Origin: Pacificispira spongiicola
GTDB lineage: Bacteria; Pseudomonadota; Alphaproteobacteria; UBA8366; Aestuariispiraceae
DNA length: 64,000 nucleotides
Reading direction: 5' to 3'
NCBI RefSeq assembly: GCF_012926505.1
Contig: NZ_JABBNT010000002.1
Coordinates: 558,001-622,000, forward strand
Made by a program: the position numbers and the translations under genes. Under the pieces are notes generated by a model that saw only the letters and a list, made by a program, of their open reading frames with translations, was not told the origin of the DNA and did not search any database. Below, piece after piece: positions 9,335 through 17,745 of this stretch (positions are counted from its first letter, which is position 1; each line of letters starts with the position of its first letter).

Positions 9335-9676
9335 ATGACATCTTCAGGCACCCCCATCGACTATCATGCGCATGTCTACTTCGACGCGGACACTGTCGAC
9401 GCCGCCCGCGCGCTGTGCGAGTCCGCCCGCGACCGGTTCGGTCTGCGGATGGGCCGCGTCCACGAAAAGGAAGTCGGCCCGCATCCGATGTGGAGTTGCC
9501 AGTTGACCGTGCCGACCGAACGCTTCGGCGACGTCATTCCCTGGCTGAACGCAAATCGGGACGGCCTTGTCGTCTTCGTGCATCCGAATACCGGCGACGA
9601 TCTTCGAGATCACAGCGACCTGACCATGTGGTTGGGGCGCAGTGTTCCGCTGAAACTGGACATGTTTCTGAAATAG
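9335..9676 (+). CDS. DOPA 4,5-dioxygenase family protein
   Basis: A 113-residue cytoplasmic protein covering the whole DOPA-dioxygenase-type domain of bacteria and fungi. Characteristic segments are IDYHAHVYFD near the start, GPHPMWSCQLTV around residues 49-60, VFVHPNTGDDLRDHSD around 81-96 and a C-terminal LGRSVPLKLDMFLK. The three conserved histidine-bearing motifs are intact, consistent with a metal-dependent ring-cleaving or related activity. The natural substrate of bacterial members is mostly unknown. Divergent from gmd, with a terminator directly behind it. Confidence 0.88.
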   Translation: MTSSGTPIDYHAHVYFDADTVDAARALCESARDRFGLRMGRVHEKEVGPHPMWSCQLTVPTERFGDVIPWLNANRDGLVVFVHPNTGDDLRDHSDLTMWLGRSVPLKLDMFLK

Positions 9677-9691
9677 AAACGGCCCAAAAGA

Positions 9692-9722
9692 AACGGGACG
9701 CCCCTTTCGGCGACGTCCCGTT
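9692..9722. terminator. Bidirectional terminator between converging genes
   Basis: AACGGGACG (9692-9700) pairs perfectly with CGTCCCGTT (9714-9722) around a 13-nt loop. It separates the dioxygenase-family gene from the converging aminotransferase gene and could serve both. Confidence 0.6.
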
Positions 9723-9747
9723 CCCAACCCGATCATACACTCGTAAA

Positions 9748-11070
9748 TTAGGCGACGGCCTTCAGCGTATCGCCGATGATCCCGACCAGATCGTCGATAT
9801 GCTTCTTTTCCGCCATCAGCGGCGGGGAAATCGCGATGATATCGCCGGTCACCCGGATCATCGCCCCCATTTCATAGGCCTTCACCATCGCGTCATAGCC
9901 GCGTTCGCCCGGCGCGCCAGGACGCGCGGACATTTCGACGGCCGCAACCATCCCCATATTCCGGATGTCGACGACATTCGGATGATCCTTCAACGAATGG
10001 ATGGCGTCGGCCAGATAGGGTTCCAGCGCCAGCGCGTTTTCGAACAGGCCTTCCTCGCGATAGGTATCCAGCGTCGCGATCCCGGCGGCCGCCGCAACCG
10101 GATGCCCGGAATAGGTATAGCCGTGGAACAGTTCGATCGGCGCGTCGGCCTTGTCCATCATCGTGTCGTAGATTTCCTTGCGGACCGCAACGGCGCCCAT
10201 CGGGATGACCGCATTGGTCAAGCCCTTGGCCGTCGTGATGATATCCGGCAGGACGCCGAACCGTTCCGCCGCCGTGGCATAGCCCAGACGCCCGAACCCG
10301 GTGATGACCTCGTCGAAGATCAACAGGATACCGTGCTTATCGCAGATTTCGCGCAGACGCTTCAGATAGCCCTTCGGCGGCATCAGAACGCCCGTCGACC
10401 CGGCCATCGGTTCCACCATGACGGCGGCGATGGTCGATGCGTCATGCAACGTCACCAGACGTTCCAGGTCATCGGCAAAATGCGCGCCGTATTCCGGTTC
10501 GCCCTTCGTGAAGGCATTGTGTTCCATGTCATGCGTGTGGCGGATGTGGTCCACGCCGGTCAGCAGCGTGCCGAAATACATCCGGTTCTTGACGATCCCG
10601 CCGACGGAAATGCCACCGAAGCCGACCCCATGATAGCCGCGTTCCCGGCCGATCAGGCGGGTCCGCGTGCCCTGCCCCCGCGCGCGTTGATAGGCCAGCG
10701 CGATCTTCAACGCCGTGTCGCCGGATTCGGACCCGGAATTGGTGAAGAAGATATGGTCCAGGTCGCCGGGGAACAAATCGCGCAGGCGGCTGGCCAGTTC
10801 GAAGGCCTTGTTGTGACCGAATTGGAAGGTCGGCGCGAAGTCCAGTTCCTTCACCTGCTTCTGCACGGCTTCCACGATTTTCGGCCGGGCATGCCCTGCA
10901 TTCACGCACCACAGGCCCGCGGTCCCATCCAGGATGTCGCGATTGTCGTGGCTTTTGTAATACATACCTTCCGCCGACACGAGGATCCGCGGGTCCTTCT
11001 TGAACCGGCGGTTGGCCGTGAACGGCATCCAGAAGGCGCTGAGGTCGTTTTGCGTGATTCCATCGGGCAT
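9748..11070 (-). CDS. Class III omega-aminotransferase (beta-alanine/omega-amino acid:pyruvate type)
   Basis: A 440-residue PLP enzyme of the class III family. Seen motifs: LSAFWMPFTANRRFK at the N-terminus (the omega-amino-acid:pyruvate aminotransferase signature), FFTNSGSESGDTALKIA for cofactor phosphate binding, RGYHGVGFGG, LLIFDEVITGFGRLG with the Asp that pairs with the PLP nitrogen, TTAKGLTN with the Schiff-base lysine near residue 285, and HGYTYSGHPVAAAAG. Likely moves an amino group from beta-alanine or another omega-amino compound to pyruvate. Transcribed alone, divergently from purB; a perfect palindrome in its upstream region suggests a dedicated regulator. Confidence 0.9.
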   Translation of the reverse strand: MPDGITQNDLSAFWMPFTANRRFKKDPRILVSAEGMYYKSHDNRDILDGTAGLWCVNAGHARPKIVEAVQKQVKELDFAPTFQFGHNKAFELASRLRDLFPGDLDHIFFTNSGSESGDTALKIALAYQRARGQGTRTRLIGRERGYHGVGFGGISVGGIVKNRMYFGTLLTGVDHIRHTHDMEHNAFTKGEPEYGAHFADDLERLVTLHDASTIAAVMVEPMAGSTGVLMPPKGYLKRLREICDKHGILLIFDEVITGFGRLGYATAAERFGVLPDIITTAKGLTNAVIPMGAVAVRKEIYDTMMDKADAPIELFHGYTYSGHPVAAAAGIATLDTYREEGLFENALALEPYLADAIHSLKDHPNVVDIRNMGMVAAVEMSARPGAPGERGYDAMVKAYEMGAMIRVTGDIIAISPPLMAEKKHIDDLVGIIGDTLKAVA

Positions 11071-11114
11071 GGTGGTCTCCCCTGCGGCTGAGCCCTCAAA
11101 ATGACGGGCGGGAT

Positions 11115-11128
11115 TTTGTGATCACAAA
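11115..11128. promoter_or_regulatory. Perfect 14-bp palindrome, probable operator of the aminotransferase gene
   Basis: TTTGTGATCACAAA is its own reverse complement and lies 44 nt upstream of the aminotransferase start. On the minus strand a TTGTGT...TATCCC pair with 18-nt spacing lies just upstream, so the palindrome would sit near the transcription start and act as a repressor site. It resembles GntR/MarR-type operators; it is not a CRP site because the TGTGA and TCACA halves have no 6-nt spacer. Confidence 0.5.
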
Positions 11129-11199
11129 TGGGATACTCCCTTTCCCGACATCGACACAAGTAAAATCCGGACAAGAATTCACGACCATACCGGCCCAAC

Positions 11200-11228
11200 T
11201 TGCGAAGTGGCGACTCCGGCGTTAAAAG
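11200..11228 (+). promoter_or_regulatory. Candidate purB promoter
   Basis: TTGCGA (11200-11205) and TAAAAG (11223-11228) are separated by 17 nt, about 52 nt before the purB start. Reasonable spacing with a mediocre -10 element. Confidence 0.3.
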
Positions 11229-11280
11229 CCTGTCTTCCCGGACGGGGAACCCCTATTCAATCGTCAGGAAGGACCGCCGC

Positions 11281-12597
11281 ATGATCCCGCGTTACAGCCG
11301 CAAGGAAATGGCCGATATCTGGGAACCCGCGAACCGGTTCCACATCTGGTTCCTGATCGAGGCCCATGCCTGCGACGCGTTGGCCGATCTGGGCGTTATC
11401 CCGAAAGAGGCCGCGAAGGCCGTCTGGGCCGGCGGCGACAAGCCCTATACCGACGAACGCATCGCCAAGATCGATGAGATCGAGCGGGTCACCAAACACG
11501 ACGTGATCGCCTTCCTGACGGAACTGGCGGAGCATATCGGTCCCGACTCCCGTTTCGTACACCAGGGCATGACGTCCAGCGATGTGCTGGACACTTGCCT
11601 TGCCGTGCAGATGACACAGGCGGCGGATATCCTGCTGGCCGATCTGGACCGCGTTCTGGCAGCCTTGAAGAAGCGCGCCATCGAGACCAAGGAAGCCATC
11701 TGCATCGGACGGTCTCACGGTATCCATGCGGAACCGACGACCTTCGGCGTGAAGCTTGCCGGACATTATGCCGCCTTCAAACGCAACCGCGACCGGCTGC
11801 TCGCCGCCCGCGCGGATATCGCGACCTGCGCCATTTCCGGCGCCGTCGGCACCTTTGCCAATATCGATCCGCGCGTTGAAGAACATGTCGCCGCGAAACT
11901 GGGCCTGACGCCGGAACCGATGTCGACCCAGGTCATTCCGCGCGACCGTCATGCGGCCTTTTTCGCGACCCTGGCCGTTATCGCCGGGTCCATCGAAAAT
12001 CTGGCCATCGAAATCCGCCATCTGCAGCGCACCGAATTGCGCGAGGCGGAAGAATATTTCTCGCCGGGCCAAAAAGGCTCCAGCGCCATGCCGCATAAGC
12101 GCAACCCGGTGCTGACCGAAAACATGACGGGCCTTGCCCGCATGATCCGGGCCTATGCCCTGCCCGCCCTGGAAAACGTCGCGCTGTGGCACGAACGGGA
12201 TATTTCCCATTCTTCCGTCGAACGCATGATCGGCCCGGATGCGACCGTGACCCTGGATTTCGCGCTGAACCGTCTGGCAGGCGTCGTGGAAAATCTGGTC
12301 GTCTACCCGGAAAACATGCTGGCGAATCTGAACAGCCTTGGCGGTCTGCACAATTCGCAACGGGTCCTGCTGCAACTGACCCAGGCGGGGATGAGCCGCG
12401 AAGACGCCTATAAAGCCGTACAGCGCAATGCGATGGAAAGCTGGAAAACCGGTAAGAGCTTCCAGAATCTGCTAAAAGCGGATGAAGAGGTGGCGCGTCA
12501 TTTGCAGGACGATGCTATCGACGCATTGTTCGACTTGGGCTACCACGTAAAGCATGTGGACACGATCCTGGACCGGGTTTTCGCGGAAGACGCTTAA
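11281..12597 (+). CDS. purB: Adenylosuccinate lyase
   Basis: Catalyses two beta-eliminations in purine synthesis: SAICAR to AICAR and adenylosuccinate to AMP. 438 residues from the ATG at 11281, which has a GGAAGGA ribosome-binding site; the frame is open further up to 11200, but the family starts at MIPRYSRKEMADIWE. TSSDVLDTC, GRSHGIHAEP with the catalytic His near residue 145, and the fumarase/lyase signature GSSAMPHKRNP near 267-277 are intact. It is followed by an overlapping gene for an exported protein rather than by another pur gene; the other pur genes start 2.7 kb downstream. Confidence 0.96.
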   Translation: MIPRYSRKEMADIWEPANRFHIWFLIEAHACDALADLGVIPKEAAKAVWAGGDKPYTDERIAKIDEIERVTKHDVIAFLTELAEHIGPDSRFVHQGMTSSDVLDTCLAVQMTQAADILLADLDRVLAALKKRAIETKEAICIGRSHGIHAEPTTFGVKLAGHYAAFKRNRDRLLAARADIATCAISGAVGTFANIDPRVEEHVAAKLGLTPEPMSTQVIPRDRHAAFFATLAVIAGSIENLAIEIRHLQRTELREAEEYFSPGQKGSSAMPHKRNPVLTENMTGLARMIRAYALPALENVALWHERDISHSSVERMIGPDATVTLDFALNRLAGVVENLVVYPENMLANLNSLGGLHNSQRVLLQLTQAGMSREDAYKAVQRNAMESWKTGKSFQNLLKADEEVARHLQDDAIDALFDLGYHVKHVDTILDRVFAEDA

Positions 12598-14692
12598 TTC
12601 CCTGCCGAAGGCGGGCGCGGTCGCGCTCGCCCTTTTGGCCGTTCCGGCCTGGGTGACGCCTGTCTTGGCCCAGGAAGCGGAACAGGATAACGCACCGAAT
12701 ACTGGGCAAGATACCGGGCAGGAACCGGGTCCCGCCTCAGACATTTCCAAACCGACTTTCGATCCAGGCGACGGATTCCGGTCCAGCGCGGTCGATCCCG
12801 TTACCCTGGCGGTTTTGTCCGACGCGTTGCTGCGCCTGCAATTCCTCGCCGTCGCGGCCCTGGAATCCGACGAGGATGTCGGCCTGGCGCAAAGCGGCGT
12901 CGTCCGTGCCTATCTCGCCCGGCGTCAAGCCATCAAGGCGGTCGAGAATGCCAGCCGAATCGCCGATACGATCTGGCGGTCACGCTCGTTTCTTTGGATA
13001 GCCGACTATGTCGCAGCCGTCGAAAAGGACCCGGCCAAGGCGCGCGACTGGGTCCTACGCGCGATATCCGAATATCAGACCTTGAACGCCCCGCGGGACG
13101 ACGGCGAAACCATCAACATGGCGGCACTGCGCCTCGCCCGCTTCGGATTCATCGAGGACGCCAAGGTAACGGCGGGCAGCATTCCCGGCCTGCTCGCCCG
13201 AATTTCGGCCCTTCAGCAGATTTCGACAATTGCCCTGAAAGGCAGACCGACCCAGGCGGAAATCACCGAAGCCATCGCCGTTTTGGCGGAAACCTTCCAG
13301 CAGGCGAAAAACCTGGACTTCACCGACCTGACCAATATCGACCTTCTGATAGATATCGGGGTCGCGCGGCGGCTGGCGGGCGACACGCCCGGCGCGGTCG
13401 AAACCTTCGCCTATGCCAGGGAACTGATCCTGTCGTCCGACGCGGACCGGCGTTTCGACGCCTTGATCAAACTGGCCGCCAAGATGGTGGAAACCGGCGA
13501 TCAACGCGGTGGCATGGCGATCGTCAGGTTGGTCCCGGAAGGCGCGCATCGGGCCCGCGCCATTGCCGCCGTTTCCGCCGCCCTGGGAGAGCGCGATCTG
13601 GATGCCGCCGTACCGCTATTCCGTCTGTCCATGGAGGAAACGGACCGGATCGAGGATCAGCAAGAGCGGTTCGACGCCCTAACCTATCTGGTTTCCCGAC
13701 AGGCGGCGGTCGGACGGTTGGCCGACGCTTTCGAAAGCGCCTACAAGATCACGGAAGACATCCCCCGTGCCGAGGCGCTGTTGGGCATGGGGCGCGTTCT
13801 GATCGATCAGGGGAAGCTTAAGGAAGCCCTCGTCCTGAAGGATTACATACCCTATGTCGGGATGCGGGCGCAGGTCATGGCGCCGGCTGCCGAGGGGCGC
13901 GGTATCGAAGGCGACCCAGTCGGCGCCAGCGCGCTGCTATCGGAAGCATTGGACCCGACGGGCTATCCCTATCAGGCGGCTTTCGTTCCGACCGCTCTGG
14001 ACAAAGTATTGAGCGCCCAAGTGCGCGTCGGCCTGGAATCGGCGGATCAGGCGATCTTCGGCCGCGCGCGCGAATTGGCGGAAATCATTCCCGGCGACAC
14101 GGCGCAGGTGAAGGCCCTGGTGCAGGTCGCCATCGCGGAAGCCCGACGCGGCCGTATCCCCGATGCGCAAAAGACCATCAGCAACGCCTATCGCACGACG
14201 TTCGAACATCGCGGCGATCCGGGCTTTGACGAAGCGTTGATGTCGATCTCCCTCGCGCAATTGGCGGCGGGCGATCTGCTGGGCGCCTATGACACCGCGG
14301 CGCGGATTCCCGAACCGCCCAACACATCGAACCTGAAACGCACGGCGGACGGCGGTTACGACGTTCCGCGCTACCAAGCGCTGATTCGCGTGGCGGCGGC
14401 GGCGGGTCGGCTGGGCGACCCCAATTTCGGTCAGGAAGTCACCGACAAGATCGGATTGGACCCGGCCAAGGCCATCGGCCTCGCCGCCGTGGCAATCGCC
14501 ATGTCGAATCGCAGTTCCGACCTGATCGACGTGATTAACGACATCCGCGACGGTGTCCTGTTGGAACCGAATTTCGAAACCCTGGCGCCCAAACAGGAAG
14601 AAGCCGAACCGGAAAAAGTACCGGACGAAATGCCGAAGGCGGTCGAAGAATTGGGCGACGCGCCGGAACTGACACCCCTGCCGCCCAGCTAA
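12554..14692 (+). CDS. Large exported helical-repeat protein, function unknown
   Basis: A 712-residue protein whose start overlaps the last 44 nt of purB; no later ATG, GTG or TTG stands before the hydrophobic segment, so the overlap seems real. Residues about 20-40 (GAVALALLAVPAWVTPVLAQ) form a signal peptide with likely cleavage after VLA. The mature protein is a long series of amphipathic helices with TPR/HEAT-like repeats (for example AKARDWVLRAISEYQTLN, AVPLFRLSMEETDRIEDQQE, ARRGRIPDAQKTISNAY). It ends in an acidic, proline-rich tail. Probably a periplasmic scaffold. I recognise no enzymatic motif. Confidence 0.75.
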   Translation: MWTRSWTGFSRKTLNSLPKAGAVALALLAVPAWVTPVLAQEAEQDNAPNTGQDTGQEPGPASDISKPTFDPGDGFRSSAVDPVTLAVLSDALLRLQFLAVAALESDEDVGLAQSGVVRAYLARRQAIKAVENASRIADTIWRSRSFLWIADYVAAVEKDPAKARDWVLRAISEYQTLNAPRDDGETINMAALRLARFGFIEDAKVTAGSIPGLLARISALQQISTIALKGRPTQAEITEAIAVLAETFQQAKNLDFTDLTNIDLLIDIGVARRLAGDTPGAVETFAYARELILSSDADRRFDALIKLAAKMVETGDQRGGMAIVRLVPEGAHRARAIAAVSAALGERDLDAAVPLFRLSMEETDRIEDQQERFDALTYLVSRQAAVGRLADAFESAYKITEDIPRAEALLGMGRVLIDQGKLKEALVLKDYIPYVGMRAQVMAPAAEGRGIEGDPVGASALLSEALDPTGYPYQAAFVPTALDKVLSAQVRVGLESADQAIFGRARELAEIIPGDTAQVKALVQVAIAEARRGRIPDAQKTISNAYRTTFEHRGDPGFDEALMSISLAQLAAGDLLGAYDTAARIPEPPNTSNLKRTADGGYDVPRYQALIRVAAAAGRLGDPNFGQEVTDKIGLDPAKAIGLAAVAIAMSNRSSDLIDVINDIRDGVLLEPNFETLAPKQEEAEPEKVPDEMPKAVEELGDAPELTPLPPS

Positions 14693-14702
14693 CGCCAAAA
14701 CA

Positions 14703-14728
14703 AAAGCCCCCGCCGAGGCAGGGGCTTT
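14703..14728. terminator. Bidirectional terminator
   Basis: AAAGCCCC (14703-14710) pairs with GGGGCTTT (14721-14728), with further GCC/GGC pairing inside. It lies between the converging exported-repeat gene and the DUF1476 gene and can act in both directions. Confidence 0.75.
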
Positions 14729-14750
14729 CGAAACGCTATCGCCGATGCGA

Positions 14751-15074
14751 TCAGGCTTCGTTCTTAACCTGAAGCCGCGCAACGTCCAGCAGTTCGGTCA
14801 TCTGCTTGCGGATCAGATGTTCCGATGTATCGATGCCCTTGCCCTGCATGTCGCCCAGCACCTTGCGCAGAACGTCGTCATCGCCCGGCTCGTCGAAATC
14901 GGCCATCACGACCTCTTTCGCGTATCCGTCGGCGGCGTCGCCGGTGATGCCCATCTGTTCGGCGGCCCAGAGGCCCAGAAGCTTGTTCCGCCGCGCAATC
15001 GCCTTGAACTCCTGTTCACGGTCGTGACTGTGCTTGGCTTCGAAGCTCTTTTCGCGTTCGTCGAACTGGCTCAT
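14751..15074 (-). CDS. DUF1476 protein, zeta-type inhibitor of F1F0-ATP synthase
   Basis: 107 residues from the ATG at 15074; the frame is open to 15110 but the family begins MSQFDEREKSFEAK. The alphaproteobacterial zeta subunit, first described in Paracoccus, blocks ATP hydrolysis by F1-ATPase through its N-terminal helix. The signature ARRNKLLGLWAAEQMG near residues 27-42 and the C-terminal helical bundle (DDDVLRKVLGDMQGKGID) are both present. It stands divergently from purC, as in many alphaproteobacteria. Inhibitory strength varies between lineages and cannot be read from the sequence. Confidence 0.88.
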   Translation of the reverse strand: MSQFDEREKSFEAKHSHDREQEFKAIARRNKLLGLWAAEQMGITGDAADGYAKEVVMADFDEPGDDDVLRKVLGDMQGKGIDTSEHLIRKQMTELLDVARLQVKNEA

Positions 15075-15237
15075 ACCGTCTTTCCCCTGGCAGGTTATGC
15101 GAAGACCCATCCCAGGGCCTTCCTGTTTCGCCCCGTTATTTAGCGACTCCGGCTTACGCGTTCAACGCCGGATACGGAAATCCATGCCGAAATGCGAATT
15201 TTAGCCGCATTATGCCCCGAAACCGGCAAGGATACGA

Positions 15238-15266
15238 TTGTGAAACGCGGGGGCGATTGCTATACG
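15238..15266 (+). promoter_or_regulatory. Promoter of purC and the downstream pur genes
   Basis: TTGTGA (15238-15243), a 17-nt spacer, and TATACG (15261-15266) preceded by TGC, an extended -10. The expected start of transcription is about 40 nt before the purC ATG at 15312. This is among the two best sigma-70-like promoters visible in the window. Confidence 0.65.
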
Positions 15267-15311
15267 CTGCACTCAATCCAACATTTGGCGGCAAAAGGCG
15301 GGTCCCTACCC

Positions 15312-16076
15312 ATGGCGCGACGCAGACAGCTTTACGAAGGCAAGGCAAAGGTAATTTTCGAGGGTCCGGAACCCGGCACCCTGGTCTGCTATTTCAAGGA
15401 TGATGCGACGGCCTTCAACAATCAAAAGAAGGGCACGATCACCGGCAAGGGCGTCCTGAACAACCGGATTTCCGAATTCCTGATGCTGCGCCTTCAGGAT
15501 CTGGGTATCCCGACGCATTTCCTGCGCCGCCTGAACATGCGCGAACAGTTGGTCCGCGAGGTGGAGATCATTCCGGTCGAAGTCATCGTGCGCAACGTCG
15601 CCGCCGGGTCCATGGCCAAACGCCTGGGCATTCCGGAAGGCACGCCGCTGCCGCGGTCCATCGTCGAATATTGCTACAAGTCCGACGAGTTGGGCGATCC
15701 GCTGATTTCCGAAGAGCACATCACCGCCTTCGGTTGGGCCAGCCCGCAGGATATCGACGATTTCCTGGCCATGTCGCTGCGCGTCAACGACTTCCTGTCC
15801 GGTATCTTCCTGGGCATCGGCATCAAACTGGTCGACTTCAAGCTGGAATTCGGCCGAATCTACGACGAAAACGGCGATGTCCGCATCGTTCTGGCCGATG
15901 AATTGAGCCCGGACAACATGCGCCTGTGGGACGTCAATACCGGCGAGAAAATGGACAAGGACCGCTTCCGCCGCGATATGGGCAATGTCGAAGAAGCCTA
16001 TCGCGAAGTCGCGCGCCGTCTGGGGGTGCTGCCGGAAGGCGCGAATGTCGAAGCCATCGACGGCGAATCGAACTAA
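15312..16076 (+). CDS. purC: SAICAR synthetase
   Basis: Phosphoribosylaminoimidazole-succinocarboxamide synthase joins CAIR and aspartate with ATP. 254 residues from the ATG at 15312, the usual alphaproteobacterial length; an in-frame ATG at 15192 would overrun the promoter. [16 protein letters not shown], the substrate loop [34 protein letters not shown] and the second SAICAR signature [10 protein letters not shown] are all intact. Begins the run purC-purS-purQ, with 39 nt to purS. Confidence 0.97.
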   Translation: MARRRQLYEGKAKVIFEGPEPGTLVCYFKDDATAFNNQKKGTITGKGVLNNRISEFLMLRLQDLGIPTHFLRRLNMREQLVREVEIIPVEVIVRNVAAGSMAKRLGIPEGTPLPRSIVEYCYKSDELGDPLISEEHITAFGWASPQDIDDFLAMSLRVNDFLSGIFLGIGIKLVDFKLEFGRIYDENGDVRIVLADELSPDNMRLWDVNTGEKMDKDRFRRDMGNVEEAYREVARRLGVLPEGANVEAIDGESN

Positions 16077-16115
16077 CCGATCCTACCGGCCACGACCGAA
16101 GCGGAGTTTCAGACT

Positions 16116-16358
16116 ATGAAAGCGAATGTCACCGTCACCCTGAAACGCGGTGTGCTGGACCCCCAGGGCAAGGCCATCGGCCATGCGCTGGAAGGCCTGG
16201 GCTTCGACGGCATCGGCGAGGTCCGCCAGGGCAAGCTGATCGAGGTCGAACTGGCCGAAACCGATCGCGCCAAGGCGGAAGCCGCGCTGGATGAGATGTG
16301 CCGCAAGCTGCTGGCAAATACGGTGATCGAAGATTACCGCATCGAGATCGCGGAGTAA
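16116..16358 (+). CDS. purS: Phosphoribosylformylglycinamidine synthase, PurS subunit
   Basis: 80 residues; the small bridging subunit that links PurQ glutaminase and PurL synthase in the three-part FGAM synthase. The family pattern is clear: MKANVTVTLKRGVLDPQGKA at the start, VRQGKLIEVEL in the middle and CRKLLANTVIEDYRIEI at the end. Spacing of 6 nt to purQ implies coupled translation. Confidence 0.96.
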   Translation: MKANVTVTLKRGVLDPQGKAIGHALEGLGFDGIGEVRQGKLIEVELAETDRAKAEAALDEMCRKLLANTVIEDYRIEIAE

Positions 16359-16364
16359 GAGACC

Positions 16365-17057
16365 ATGAAGGCCGCCATCACTGTCTTCCCGGGTACCAAC
16401 CGCGAACGCGATATGGCGGACGCGCTGGAACGCGCATCCGGCACGCGTCCGACGATGGTCTGGCACGGCGAACGCGACCTATCGGGTTATGACCTGATCG
16501 TCGTGCCCGGCGGCTTTTCCTATGGCGATTACCTGCGCTGCGGCGCCATGGCGGGGAATTCCCCGATCCTGCGCGCCGTGAAGGAACAGGCAGACCGAGG
16601 CGTTACCGTCCTGGGTGTTTGCAACGGCTTCCAGATTCTCACGGAAACCGGTCTGCTGCCCGGTGTGCTGCTGCGCAATGCGGGGCTGAAATTCATCTGC
16701 AAGATGACCCATATCCGCTGCGAAAAATCCGCGGCCCCGTTCACCGGCAAACTGACCCAAGGTCAGGTCAGCCGCGTCGCCGTCGCCCATAACGAGGGCA
16801 ACTATTACGCCGACGACGAAACGCTGGATATGTTGGAAGGCGAAGGTCGTGTCGTGTTCCGCTACTGCGACGACCGCGGCAATGTCTCCGACGCAACGAA
16901 CCTGAACGGCTCCCAGCGCAACATCGCCGGGATCGTGAACAAGCGCGGTAATGTCCTGGGCATGATGCCCCATCCGGAAAACGCTATCGACCCGATGGCC
17001 GGCGGGACCGAAGGTCTTCCCATTTTCCAGAGCCTGGCCACCGCAATCCTGGCCTAG
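16365..17057 (+). CDS. purQ: Phosphoribosylformylglycinamidine synthase, PurQ glutaminase subunit
   Basis: A 230-residue class I glutamine amidotransferase that hydrolyses glutamine and passes ammonia to PurL. The nucleophile elbow [11 protein letters not shown] holds the catalytic Cys near residue 86. The His/Glu pair lies in [11 protein letters not shown] near residues 202-212. [15 protein letters not shown] forms the oxyanion region. Sits between purS and a PAS-domain gene that separates it from purL. Confidence 0.96.
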   Translation: MKAAITVFPGTNRERDMADALERASGTRPTMVWHGERDLSGYDLIVVPGGFSYGDYLRCGAMAGNSPILRAVKEQADRGVTVLGVCNGFQILTETGLLPGVLLRNAGLKFICKMTHIRCEKSAAPFTGKLTQGQVSRVAVAHNEGNYYADDETLDMLEGEGRVVFRYCDDRGNVSDATNLNGSQRNIAGIVNKRGNVLGMMPHPENAIDPMAGGTEGLPIFQSLATAILA

Positions 17058-17100
17058 TTGCCTGAAATCTGATATAAAATCGGTTTGGAGGGGTACACTT

Positions 17101-17116
17101 CCGACCTTACGGTCGG
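17101..17116 (+). other. Short hairpin ahead of the PAS-domain gene
   Basis: CCGACC (17101-17106), a TTAC loop, GGTCGG (17111-17116): a perfect 6-bp stem with a tetraloop. No T-tract follows, so it is not an intrinsic terminator. It may stabilise the end of the purCSQ message or shape the leader of the next gene. Confidence 0.35.
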
Positions 17117-17145
17117 TGGGTGGGGCAACATGCGAGTCCGTTACT

Positions 17146-17661
17146 ATGAACGAGATTCAACCCATCGGACCCTTAACCCTGTCGACCGCTTCCGACGGGG
17201 ACACAAGCGCCGATGCCGCCTTTTTGGCGCATGCCGGTCCGATCCTGATCAATGGATTGGACTATTGGCGCAGTCGATGTGCCGGCACCGAAATGCCCGC
17301 CAGACGCGATATCCAACCGGACGAAATCCGTCACATTCTGGGCCATGTGGTGATGGTGGACGTTCTGCGCGACCCGATGGATTTCGTCGAACGGATTACC
17401 GGCGCAACGGTTCAGCACCATAATTCACGCTGTTACACCGGCATTCCCTGGCGTGAAGTCGATACGCGCGGCCCTGACTCCGAGATTTGGAACTTCATGC
17501 GCACCGTCACGGAAGCCCGAACGCCGCGTTATACGAAAATCCCCTATATCGGCCCTCACCGGTCCTTTTTGCGCGCCGAAGTTCTCGGCTGCCCTCTTTC
17601 CGGGGATGACAAAGCACAGGTCGCGAAAATCCTCTGCTTCGTCGACTATCACAGCCTATAA
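17146..17661 (+). CDS. PAS-domain protein (PAS_5 type)
   Basis: 171 residues from the ATG at 17146; a GTG at 17116 in the same frame is possible but would begin inside the hairpin. The body fits the alphaproteobacterial single-PAS family: a DYWRSRCAGTEMPARRDIQP block, then IRHILGHVVMVDVLRDPMDF, and the ITGATVQHHNSRCYTG loop. These stand-alone PAS proteins usually sense or bind small ligands or regulate other proteins; no output domain is present. Its place between purQ and purL is unusual for a sensor and could be fortuitous. Confidence 0.75.
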   Translation: MNEIQPIGPLTLSTASDGDTSADAAFLAHAGPILINGLDYWRSRCAGTEMPARRDIQPDEIRHILGHVVMVDVLRDPMDFVERITGATVQHHNSRCYTGIPWREVDTRGPDSEIWNFMRTVTEARTPRYTKIPYIGPHRSFLRAEVLGCPLSGDDKAQVAKILCFVDYHSL

Positions 17662-17745
17662 AATCCGTACCGTATCCTTTGCATTTCCGGCTGAGTCGGG
17701 CTAGGAAACGCGCGTTCCCGATCAGCCCCAGACGGAAGGGATTCC

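Noticed and set aside
9415-11091. 558-codon plus-strand frame opposite the aminotransferase
   Set aside because: Runs antisense to a clear PLP enzyme with all motifs; composition is typical of a shadow frame in GC-rich DNA.
11115-11128. CRP-binding site before the aminotransferase
   Set aside because: TGTGA and TCACA halves directly abut without the 6-nt spacer needed by CRP; kept only as an unassigned palindrome.
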